From positions 1 through 41,030 of the forward strand of contig JAHBMJ010000422.1 in the NCBI GenBank assembly GCA_018398765.1: DNA of 41,030 nt, read 5' to 3'. The translations under genes were made by a program, and so were the position numbers. The notes beneath the pieces are model-generated. The model made no database searches, was not told where the DNA came from, and saw only the letters and a list, made by a program, of their open reading frames with translations. Origin of the DNA: Chromera velia (Eukaryota; Sar; Chromeraceae). Shown piece after piece: positions 29,286 to 39,300 of the stretch (its first letter is position 1; every line of letters starts with the position of its first letter).

Positions 29286-31578
29286 ATGAGCACCAAGGTG
29301 CTGGTCGTCGTCGCGGGAGCGGTGACTGTTGTGGTCGGATGTCTCCTCTTGCGGAACAAAAAACCGCGAAGGAACAGAAAAAGCCAGGGGAAACCCATTC
29401 CGCAGATTCATCAGAGCATGTACGAAGTCATAAAGGGTTTTGCCTCTTCCTACTTCCCCCAGTTCCTCTATTACCTCTCTCGTTCCAACCCCTCCGTAGC
29501 CTTTCTTCCCCTCCCACTGGCACAGGACGTCATTCTCTGCAGTGACCCCATTGCCGCAAAGGTCGTCTTCGAGAAATGCGGCAAAAGCACGCTCTATTCC
29601 GCAATAGACCCATTCCTGCACGGCCCGAATCTATTTACGCACGCAAGTGCAAAGCCGCCCCAACGGAAGGAGATCCTGAAGGGGTTCGACCTCCGGGCCG
29701 TCGAGAGGTTTCGGGAGGTCTCAGAAGACCTCTTCAAAAAGTGGATAGAGGAGATGAAGAGGGGAACAGAGGAACAAAGGGAGTTTGAGCCTACTCCCAA
29801 CCTGCTGTCCCTAATCCTCAAAACCATCTGCAAGGGAGGCTTCGACTATGATATTCCAGATGAGGACGGTGCACAGCTTCTAGAGCTCTTCGCTCTCATT
29901 TCAGTGGAGGCCAAACTTCAACTCTACTCCCCACTTCGCAAACTTGCCGCAAGTCTCGGTCTGATTTCTAATCACAGAAGAGCCTTGGAAATGGCCACAC
30001 AAGCTTACAAGATTGTTGAACGTATGATTGCACATTACCGAGCTCAGGGGAATGAAGACAGCGCCCCTTTGATGGCTGCCATCGACAGATGTCCCGTCTA
30101 CACGAGCGACGAAGAACGAAAACGCGACATTGCAGTCCTCCTGGTGGCTGGTCATGATACCACTGCATTCCAGATAGCCTGGTGCCTGAATGACCTAGCG
30201 TCACACCCGGAGGTCCAGTCGGAACTCCGGCAACAGATCCTGTCTTGTACACCTGCCGGTGCAGCGCAGGAAGGCCAGTGGGGTCGCGACTCCCCTCTTT
30301 TGAACTTTGTTGTGAAGGAGTCACAACGAGTTCATAGCGTGGCGGTGTGCCTCTTCAGAGAGGCCAAAGAGGGCCCAGTGCACCTGCCTTCTGGTCAAGT
30401 CATAGAGAAAGGGTTAGTTGCTTTGTATCTTTTTGTGTATCTTTGAAGTGACTCACCCGTGTCAGTCAGCAGCTGTAGCTCCTCAAGCCGATTGCTCGAT
30501 GTTGCACTGTCTTCTTTGTTTCGCTTCTGCTGCTTGATTCTCCTTGCCGATTGTATAATATGCTTTCCCCCAGTTGACCGAAACACTCAGTCACTCAATC
30601 ATTCACTCAGTCAGTCTTGGTCCTTCACCATCCACCTTCCTTCCACCTTCCCGATTACATGCTTGCATTCCTTCGCAGAGAGAAACAGGGAAGCAACATC
30701 TCGACGCACGACCAGCCTCTAGCTCATGGCTCCTTCTGGGTGCATGCGAGTGTCAGAAGAGATCTCTCTTCCTAGGCATCTTATCTACTGGAGAGTGAGT
30801 GTCTGTCTTTGTTGTTCAAATCCCCTCATGCATGCACCCCTCTTTCTTTCTTTCTCGACTCTTCTCTCCCCCTTTCAGTTCTTTGATTGCCATCGACCTC
30901 TTCTCCGCCATGCGCAACGAGACCTACTACCCCAACGCAGATGAGTGGAGGCCCGAGCGGTGGAGCGGCACAGCAGAGGAGACTGCGACTGCCAACGCAG
31001 CCTTCATTCCCTTCTCCACTGGGGCAAGGTCCTGTGTGGGCCTCACCGTGGCTCTCGTTCAAATGAGGGTCTTCCTCGGGATGCTGGTCAGTAAGGCAGG
31101 CAGGCAGGCAGGCAGGCAGAGACTGAGCGTGGGAGGAAGTCAAGGAAAAGAGCGGCACACACATCTCATAGGTCCCTCAGCAGACTGACTGACTAACTTA
31201 GAGGGCCTGTCTGTCTGTCTAGAGTCCAATGCCCTCCCGTCCTATCAATTAATCCATTCAGCTTGGTCAAGTAGATCGTCTCGTCTCCCACATCAGAGCT
31301 TCTTTTTTGCATTGGATATTCACCAGTTGTCGTCTCCATTCTATCCGTCTCTGCATCCATTCATTCGTCCATCCATCCATCGGATTGATCCTTCCGTTGT
31401 ACCTCTTGTCCTCTTCTTTGTCGATGGATGAGATGACATCATGCAGGTGAGGAACTTCGAGATCGAGAGGACAGCCAACCCGGTGCTTGCCCACTGCATC
31501 ACGCTGGAACCTCACGGGTTGAGAATCAGACTCAAGCCTGTCTTCACGGAAGACACGCACACTCAGGCAACCTCATGA
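29286..31578 (+). CDS. Cytochrome P450, microsomal type
   Basis: Three exons: 29286-30412, 30879-31086 and 31447-31578. GT-AG introns are phase 2 then phase 0, giving 488 aa, normal for a eukaryotic P450. The N-terminus has a hydrophobic anchor (about residues 4-23) then a basic stretch (RNKKPRRNRK), typical of ER-anchored enzymes. The I-helix oxygen-activation motif AGHDTT is at 288-293; K-helix ExxR (ESQR) at 345-348; the PERF-like motif is RPERW; the heme loop is FSTGARSCVG with the axial Cys at about 428. All invariant residues are present, so it should be a functional monooxygenase using NADPH-P450 reductase. The substrate cannot be told; no pathway neighbours are seen. Intron 2 contains CAGG and CTGT repeats and CATC-type repeats. 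Confidence 0.93.
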
Positions 31579-33026
31579 GGGGGGGAAGGGGGTGAATGGC
31601 CCTCTCGTTTCTTCTTCTTCGAGACGGCCTTCAGTGAAGGAAGCTAGGGGGTCGACATGAGATGATGCATGCATGAATGAAGAGCTCCTTTCACATTCTT
31701 TCTGCCCTTTTCTACTTCTTTGATTCTTTTTTTATTCCTTTCTTGCTGCCTTTGTCCCTGCCTGCCTTGTCGCTGCCTGATATTTCTTTGTTCCTTCGTT
31801 CCTTTCTTTCTTCCTTCCTTGAAGTTCCTTCGTTTCCTTCGGGCACTTCGTGACTGTTTGTCTCCCTGCCTCTCTGTCTGTTTGTTTGTCTGTGCTTCAC
31901 TTTCTGTTTCCTCGTCCCAGCCGTCTCTCTCTCTCTCTCTCGTTCTTCTTTTCCCCCCCGCAATCGGCAGTCTCGGTCTTCAATCTGAAGACTCACTCTC
32001 CCGGCTGGACAGATAGGCGGATCAAATAGAGAAGGAGGAAGGATGAAGTCGATTCTGTACATGTGTTGCACCTCCATGATTTGAATGTGCTCGCCTATGC
32101 ATTGGAGACTTGATGGTAGCCCCGACCAATGACAAATGACTTCATTGAATTAACGCTGAAACAATGGCCCACATCAACTGAGACGCTTCACAGATGTGCG
32201 ATTCATATCAAAAGCAAACTTGAACAATTTTCTCCAAAACAATGAAGGAACAACCTGTCTTAAATGTTGTGTGTCTCTGCATGCGTGGGCGAGAGCGTTT
32301 GGTGTGTGTATATAGCCGTGCGTATATCTCCTTGTGAGTGAGTGTGAGTGTGTGTATATGTGTGTGTGTGTGTGTATCATCAATGAATCAATCAATCAAT
32401 CAATGAATCAAATTCAATCAATTGATCAGTTATGGTCTACGTAATGGTGCATCATGGGTGTTTCATTATTAAGTGTTACACTGTGTTACTAGTAGTGTAG
32501 GCACCATACAACTGTGATGCGAAGCTATATTACTGCTAGTTTAGTGCTAGGTTTAGCAAGACAAAATAAAACTTAAATAAATTTTTTTGAGGCAGTGGAC
32601 GGTGAACCGCGGGGGGCGGGGGACCCCAAACAATAAATCTCGTTCTTTTCGTGGAAAACTATCAATTTAAAGAAAATGTTTTGTTTTTTAATTTTTTTTA
32701 TGTAAATCCCTATAAAATTTAGATTTTTGCCGACTTAGGGCCGACTTAGGCCGACTATATCATACTAAATGCAACTAGATGATATAGCCGAGATACTAAC
32801 CCAGAAAACTTGAATACCTTTTCAGAGCTCGTCTAATTAACATCAAGTTTTAATCATAACCAGATTCATCATTTTACTGATATAATTACATAAATTGTCT
32901 CCGAATATTAACATGAAAATGTTTATATATAATTATGCCTATAGAATTATGTACTGGCATGCACCGACTTAGTCTGGTCCGACTATATATATATACATAT
33001 GTATATATATATATTATATATCTATA

Positions 33027-33063
<37 letters not shown>

Positions 33064-33154
33064 TATATATACTATATACATACATACATACATACATACA
33101 TACACATATAGGCACCTTAATAAAAGTTTTTTCTCCCCAGTTTTTTTCATACCA
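31579..33154. other. Intergenic stretch with short repeats
   Basis: Pyrimidine-rich CCTT/CTGT runs at 31690-31960; GTGT at 32300-32375; (AATC)n at about 32380-32415; AT-rich from 32500; TA microsatellite at about 32984-33062 and (CATA)n at about 33080-33105. A segment at 32592-32640 (GGCAGTGGAC ... CCGCGGGG ... CAATAAATC) resembles one at 13110-13150. No gene seen. Confidence 0.55.
33000..33110. repeat. TA and CATA microsatellite
   Basis: Nearly pure TATA over about 60 bp followed by (CATA)n, about 45 bp before the stop of the ankyrin gene on the minus strand. Confidence 0.9.
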
Positions 33155-35232
33155 TCATTTGGATGCGATCGCCTTTGCACCCCTTCTGTTGAGAGCTTCT
33201 GCAGTGCGAAAAAAGCGGCGCCTGCGTGCGACCTCCTTAGGAGGATGTGCATTGTCCTTCATTTTTTTGTTGGGGTCTGCTCCTAGGTCGAGGAGAAGGT
33301 CGACTATCTGGGCAAGCTTCCAGTCGCGCTCTCTTCTGTGAGAAAGAGTGTCATTCATATCACATTTCCAGAAGCGAACAAGATAAGCAATAGGGTAGTC
33401 CTCTGGAATCTCTTCGTAATGAGCACCCGGGAGGGTAGGGTCTGCTCCCCCCTTCTCACACATGAACCGTACCAGATCTGCTTGGTCATTGAGACACGCG
33501 ATAAGCAGGGGGGAGGCCCTACTGCGGGGTGGCAGGCCGGATTCGTCTGCGTTGGGGGGGGGCGCGAGGTCGCATGCCGGCAGACAGGAGGCGCCATGAG
33601 CGATCAACAGCCTTACCATTTGGAATCTGTGGTGCTCTGCTAGACTAAACTCCTCAGAGTCAGACTCTTCTTCGTCGAGGCTGCTCCACTCCATCCCACT
33701 GACTGTCAACTGTAGAGCAGTCATCAAAACCTCCCCCCTCATTGATAACCCTAGCTTCTCTTCTGTAATGCCTGCCTGGTTTGGGTCTGCACCGTGTTGC
33801 AACAACAGGGATGCAATAGAGAGGGAGCTCTCGTCAATGATATGTGCTCCCTTAACAAGGGGAACCCGGCATCTCCCCCCCTCCCCCACTACTCCGTTCA
33901 CAGTGGCAGCAACCCCTCTCTGCTGGAAGAGGAACTTCACGGTCTGTTCTGCTGATGCCTGAGAAGCAAGCGAAAGGAGGCAATGGCCCCCGGGATCCAG
34001 CCCTGCCGTTGCAAAATCTGCCCCCTGCTCGGCGAGCACCTCGAGGACAGAACGACATGTGCCGTCGTCTGCTGGGTTCATGCGATGTATGGCGGAGATG
34101 GGAAAAAACATCAAACGGCGATCTGCCCACCTCACGCCCCCCTGCACTTCCAGCAGCACGCGTGCAGCGGAAGCTTCACAGCAGAGGCAAGCCAAGGTGA
34201 GGGCTGTGTGGTATTTGGATCGGAAAAAAGTCTCTTCTTCCTCATCTGCACCCTCGATTCCCTCCAATCCCACGTTGTGCACCGACCGATTGACTGGATA
34301 AGCCGCCCGTGTTTTCACAATCCAATGCAGACACTCATTTTGATGGGATGCCACAGCAATGCGGTGAAAGACGCTCTGCCGAAACACACTCCTCTGCTGA
34401 AGCTGCTGCTCTGAAATATCACCCCTGTAGGCATCACACGAATCCTCGTGCATCCCCAGCACGAGAGCATGCAGGGGTGACCTCCCTGCGACTGAGTATC
34501 GGAGAGGGAACTTCAACTTCACTTCTCTCTCTACCCCTGACCCACGGTCTCCGTCTCCGCTATCCACTCATTGACATCCACCCTTTCTCCCGCATCGAGG
34601 AGGACCTCGACGCAGTCGAACTTTCGGGCATCGATCAGGGCAATCAGGAGGGGTTGGAGCTTTGGGGGGAGCGATGGGTCAAACTGGCCGTGGGCGGTTG
34701 CTGATGCTAACCCGGCAGTGAGCCAGCTATCGGGGTGGAGGACTCTGGAGGCAATGAGAGCCTCCAGCCGTTCCTTCGAGAGATTCTCGAAGGCCTCCAC
34801 GGACAGTTCTGCGGAACAGGAATGGGTGGTCCTGTCTTGCATGAGGAACTGCATACATTCCTGCTTGTTGGGTTTGTGGCTGCAGGGAGGGGGGATGGCG
34901 GAGTTGCTGCTTCGAAGCTCAAGAAAACGTTTCAGGAGCAAGGGGTAGCGGCCCCCGACTCCACTCAGGGCAAGCACTTGCTTCAAACCGCGCACATCAT
35001 CGCGCGCAAAACAGTCGTCTATCAGATTCCATACCTCCTCCCTCTCTGACACGGCAGCAAAGCCGGCAGTCACTCCCCCGAACCCTGAAGCGGTGGTGTC
35101 TGCTCTGAAGGAGAGAAACGATTTGGAGACGGAAGAGAACTTCCAGAAACTCCGAAAGCCAAGAAACGCACTTCCAAAAAAAGTTTGCAGAAATGCAGGA
35201 TCTGAAAAATGCGAGTCAAACTCCTCTGTCAT
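33155..35232 (-). CDS. Ankyrin-repeat protein with one frame break
   Basis: Two long minus-strand frames overlap by about 37 bp near 34531-34567. The first (from ATG 35232; the frame is open further, to about 35340, without another ATG) ends ...VEVLLDAGERVDVNEW; the second continues with RSPLHALVLG, LLLQHGADPNQAG, LLIAHGASCLP, SPLLIACLNDQADLVRFM, GGADPTLPGA and LLLDLGADPNKK. These are degenerate ankyrin units (consensus TPLHxAA...VxxLLxxGADxN), a scaffold for protein binding. One missing base in the C4 run at 34534-34537 would join the frames, so this is a sequencing error, a recent mutation or a very short intron. Joined length about 700 aa. Binding partner unknown. The end is basic (RRRRFF). 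Confidence 0.72.
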
Positions 35233-36133
35233 TTTCTCGCAGAACAGTCGCACTACAGTATTAGAATCTTGTGAAAGAGTGGAGACAGACTTTTCACGTG
35301 CGGCCTCCGAGAGAGTCAAAGAGAGATGGCCGAAAAAACGGAGACGTCAATCGCGATCCGAGACTGAGAATCGAAAAGTTCGAGAGTGCACACAAATGGC
35401 AGTAAAGGCGGGGAGGGACGAGACAGAAGACGCACGAGCGTGCTAATGTTTTCCCCTGGACGTCCCGATCGCCAAGAAACCACAATTAAGGTCATCCAGA
35501 TATGAATGTCGATCATCCCAGCAGATCCATACTCAGCGGCATCTCAACAGTCATGCCGTGGCCCTTAATTAAAAACAATTGCACTAGGATCGCGCGTGGC
35601 TGGGCATGCATGATTTCCTGATTTCCTCGTAAATTTTGACGGAAAAGTGCATGAGGGTGCAGGGGCTCGAACCCATGCAGGACCCAGCTCGCCGCGTGCA
35701 CATGGATCTTTAATCCCCAAAATTCGCTTTCCGGGCCATTCGCACGCTTCGCGTGCGTCAGATCATGCGTATATTTAGGTGTACGCTATATCGCCACGCT
35801 GCATGCATGCCAAGCCTGCATGCGCATGCAACACCATTGCAACACCAAAACAGAGACTGCTCCGAATCAGACTCCTGTCACCTCAGAGTCCAGAGTTTCA
35901 ACTGAATGACTGGTCCAAGTCCAAACTGTACATGCAAGCCCATCCTCCACCGAGGCACATAGACTGCATGCCACTCAGAGTCCCTGCAGTACTTGCAGTT
36001 CAGAAGGCCGCATGCACAATGTCATGTTTTCCTCTCACAAGCTACTATATATATAGCTCAGGTCAGACAGTAAAAGTCCGGTTGTGCTCTTGTGAATCCG
36101 ACCCTGAACCAACGCCTGCGGTCTGAATCTGCA
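35233..36133. promoter_or_regulatory. Divergent intergenic region with TATA, GC palindromes and TGCATGCA
   Basis: Separates the ankyrin gene (-) from the secreted-protein gene (+). At 35690-35830 it has CGCACGCTTCGCGTGCG (palindrome), GTATATTTAGG, GCTATATCGCC, and TGCATGCA at 35800 followed by GCATGCGCATGC. A second TATA-like run CTATATATATAG lies at about 36044-36055, some 80 bp before the ATG at 36134, and is a good TATA candidate for the (+) gene. A tRNA B-box-like GGTTCGAGCCC is on the minus strand at about 35667-35677, but no cloverleaf forms. Confidence 0.45.
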
Positions 36134-37837
36134 ATGGCTTTTCAGTCTTTTCTCATCCTACTAACTTTCCAGTGCCTGTCTCTGCTCTGGGCCCGTGCGT
36201 ACGACATCAATGTGTTTGATGAGTATGTTGCGAAGGCTCGGAACTCATCGTTCATGAGCATGAAGCTTTCGGACCCTTCCTTTGACCCATTCTTCACAGA
36301 GGCCCGGCAGAGAGAGTTGGAGGCAATAAAACGAGGATCCTGTCTCTGGTATCATGGCACACGCCTGAGCATTTTCCTATTGAGTGCCTGGCAGCACTTT
36401 TTCCGGAATCCCACACACTCATTCCTGGACAGCGTGTCATACAGAACTTTGAGGGTGTTTGAGGATGGACACCGGTGGCCGTACGCCCCCAATGCCCAAG
36501 AGTGTGTACGAAGAGGTTTAGAAACTGTCCATGATGCTTCTGAACTCACGAAGACCATCGCAGAAACATGCAATGGGGAGTGGGTCTTGGGGAGGGATCG
36601 TCCCTCACAAGGAAAAATCCGTCTGGACGATCACTTAGGTGGAATCAGCGACTCTCTCCTATCCGTTAATCTGAACATCATCTCCAAGAATGTTGGAGAA
36701 TCGGGATGGGCCATTGCCCTCCTGCCTCAGTTCGGGGGATTCGACCGGGGCGGCCTGGGGACCTGGACGCTTTCTTATCTGGACCATATACTGGACCTGT
36801 CTGTGCCCCAAGCTTTGGGCAGAAATCTGACAGCGATAGAACGCAATCAGACGATTGACCGTCTCGGCGTGCTGTTAAGTCTAACTTTGATGCGACAGGA
36901 TGACTGGTCTGTGGACTCTCGTTTCGACGCAGAGAAGCGTTCAAAAGACTTCAATTCAACAGTCGATAAAGTCAAATCCCTGTACGGCAATGCAGAGGCA
37001 GAAGAGGTCAGAAGGATTTTCCGGGAGATCAAGAGACCCGAGCCGTTGAGAAACAAAACAGGAGTCCTTTTGGCTGTCGAGATCCCAAGACAACAGTGTG
37101 AAAAGTGGGTTTACTTCTCCGAAAGCTACGGAGGCCCTGAGCGGGCAGATCCAGAGACCAACGAGACCTCTTTGGGACGAACGTTGGAGTTCTACGAGAG
37201 GAGAAAGGGACAAGAAGGACATTGGGAGACGCAGGCACGAGTCGTGTTGGAATCTTCCCTCCTTAACCGCGTTGCTTCTCCCGATTCTTCCCCCCCCTCT
37301 GCTATTCACAAAGAAAGAAACAGACACAAAGACCTCCTACCTGCTCACAGTGTGTCGGAGACGGAGACTGGTTCTCACGTCCCGTCCCCTTCTGCCAAGG
37401 CTGTCAGTAGTTCTGACGCAGACTTCGGTTCTTCAAGACTGGCTTCTGAGGGTCTGATGGAAGAGGGGGATGTACACGCGGACCCAGGCTTGCTTGTCCA
37501 CCCCCTAGGCCCCGTCTCTGCCGATCCTGCTGTCAGGGCCCTCCTCCATCTTCTCATACCCAAAACTTACAGCCTTCTTCTTAGCCCTCCGAGAGACAAG
37601 GCTGCACAACAAGAAGGAGGAGGAGGAGGAGGAGGAGGAGGACGAGGGAAAGGTGCCGCAGTACTCAGCCGCCAAGGACCAGTCATACCAACGTCCGAAC
37701 AGGAAGGGGCCGAAGAGAAGTCCCCAACCGGCGCGGCAAAGGGGTTGCTCTCCAGCACTGTTGCTCAACCAGAGGACAGACGAGAAAAAGGGCCCTTCTT
37801 GCACAGGGACGATGATTCTGCAATTATGTATGCATAG
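36134..37837 (+). CDS. Secreted or lumenal N-glycosylated protein of unknown function
   Basis: Single-exon frame of 567 aa from ATG 36134 to TAG 37837. The start is chosen because it opens directly with a signal peptide (MAFQSFLILLTFQCLSLLWA, cleavage probably near residue 22). The first 390 residues look globular, with Trp, Cys and six N-x-S/T sequons (NSS, NLT, NQT, NST, NKT, NET), fitting entry into the secretory pathway. The last 180 are low-complexity (Ser/Pro-rich) with a polyglycine run from a GGA repeat at about 37616-37643. No transmembrane anchor apart from the signal, and no ER-retention tail. Motifs such as YHGTRLSIFLLSAWQHFF and GGFDRGGLGTW could not be placed in a family. A TATA-like run sits about 80 bp upstream. 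Confidence 0.75.
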   Translation: MAFQSFLILLTFQCLSLLWARAYDINVFDEYVAKARNSSFMSMKLSDPSFDPFFTEARQRELEAIKRGSCLWYHGTRLSIFLLSAWQHFFRNPTHSFLDSVSYRTLRVFEDGHRWPYAPNAQECVRRGLETVHDASELTKTIAETCNGEWVLGRDRPSQGKIRLDDHLGGISDSLLSVNLNIISKNVGESGWAIALLPQFGGFDRGGLGTWTLSYLDHILDLSVPQALGRNLTAIERNQTIDRLGVLLSLTLMRQDDWSVDSRFDAEKRSKDFNSTVDKVKSLYGNAEAEEVRRIFREIKRPEPLRNKTGVLLAVEIPRQQCEKWVYFSESYGGPERADPETNETSLGRTLEFYERRKGQEGHWETQARVVLESSLLNRVASPDSSPPSAIHKERNRHKDLLPAHSVSETETGSHVPSPSAKAVSSSDADFGSSRLASEGLMEEGDVHADPGLLVHPLGPVSADPAVRALLHLLIPKTYSLLLSPPRDKAAQQEGGGGGGGGGRGKGAAVLSRQGPVIPTSEQEGAEEKSPTGAAKGLLSSTVAQPEDRREKGPFLHRDDDSAIMYA

Positions 37838-38005
37838 GTCAAGGACCAGAGGCGACATCAACTTTACAAATCCAATGCACCGCGCAGAGAAGTGCTTCAC
37901 TTACTGGCTTGCCCGTTTTCAGCATGCACACTCTCAGACCTTTAAACTTCTTCCCTGTCTACCTGCGTGCTGATACATGGGGGCGTTCTTGCCTGTGTGT
38001 ACCAC

Positions 38006-38007
<2 letters not shown>

Positions 38008-38053
<46 letters not shown>

Positions 38054-38137
38054 TGTGTGAGTGAGAGAGAGAGAGAGAGAGTATATCATGTGTGTGTGTG
38101 TGTGTTTGTACGTGTGTGTACGTGTGTGTGTGCGTGA
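38008..38137 (+). repeat. (GT)n/(GA)n microsatellite before a 2-N gap
   Basis: GT repeats with GTGA and a short GA tract, followed by NN at 38151-38152. Confidence 0.9.
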
Positions 38138-38152
38138 ATATGCCCGTGGGNN

Positions 38153-39300
38153 GGAGCGGCTTGTTCGTGTACTATTATCGGATTATGCTGCTACTTGTAT
38201 GGTCTTGTATGCCAGTGCATAGCATTGAAAGCTAGTACGCAGTCAGTTTATTCTAAAACTCGTCAGATCGATGCACCACCCATCATATGACCCATGCATA
38301 AAAACTTTTAAACAAGTTAATAGAACTAGTGATTGGATCCTCTAAAATCCGCTAGAAAATCTTACAGAATGCCCTCGCATAATGCCGCTAAAATTTGATG
38401 CTTTCCCATAAAATTTGCGAACGTCGTGAATTTACGGAAATTTTAAACTCTTAAATTCAATAGATTTTATGGTGTAGAATTTAAGCTGAAATCCCTTGCT
38501 AGATCCCTTGTAAAATCAAATACAAAAAGCTAAAATACTACAGCTAAAATCCGATATTACCCAGGACCGATAATATTCGAGTTTTAACTTGAAACTCTGT
38601 ATTACCGGGGTCTGACACCCGGTCTATAAAACTAGCAGTGAAATTCTAGCTACCTGCTTGTAAAGAAGAATCAAAAAACAAATAATTGATTTTGTCAAAT
38701 TTATTTTATTTTCCTCTAATTCCAAATCAGCTTCGCCATTGCAGTCTTGCTTCAGCCTACCGTCTCTTGAAGTAGAGCTAGAATCTTGAACAAAACTTGC
38801 ATGAACATGGACTGCCAGGACCTAGGCTCCGACGCTAGCTCCGACGGCTATAGTCATTCGTTCAAAATTAAAAAAAAAAATATTATAGGTTTTATTCTCT
38901 CAAACAACTTTAAACAATTGTCTTTAAGATGCGAGTGACACCCAGTGTTCCATTTAGAACACTAGTCTTATATATATATTATTAAAAGTTATGCAGGAAA
39001 TTAAAAGGCAATTAGACATCATATCTAGTCTATGTAAAATGTATATTGCATAGATGAAGGGATTACTCATAATTGAATTTTTCAGTTGATCGAATGTCCT
39101 AGTGAATGTCATTGACACATTGTCGTGGTATGCATCAGTCACGGTTCTAGTCACGGTTCGTACTGGAAATTTAAAACTGAAAGACGACAAGAATCGGAAA
39201 GACCGACTCCATGGGCATGCATGAATGCACGCTGCTGTAGCATTCGAGACGCATGAAATCATGATCAACAGTGTATTCCTTCTATGCGGCCCGTGATTGA
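38153..39300. other. AT-rich non-coding stretch
   Basis: AT-rich with TAAAAT/AAAATTT words recurring at 38330-38560 and no supported frame. Confidence 0.5.

Noticed and set aside
35640-35700. Possible tRNA gene (B-box GGTTCGAGCCC on the minus strand)
   Set aside because: The T stem has only three pairs and no A-box, anticodon stem or acceptor stem could be formed; at best a tRNA-derived scrap.
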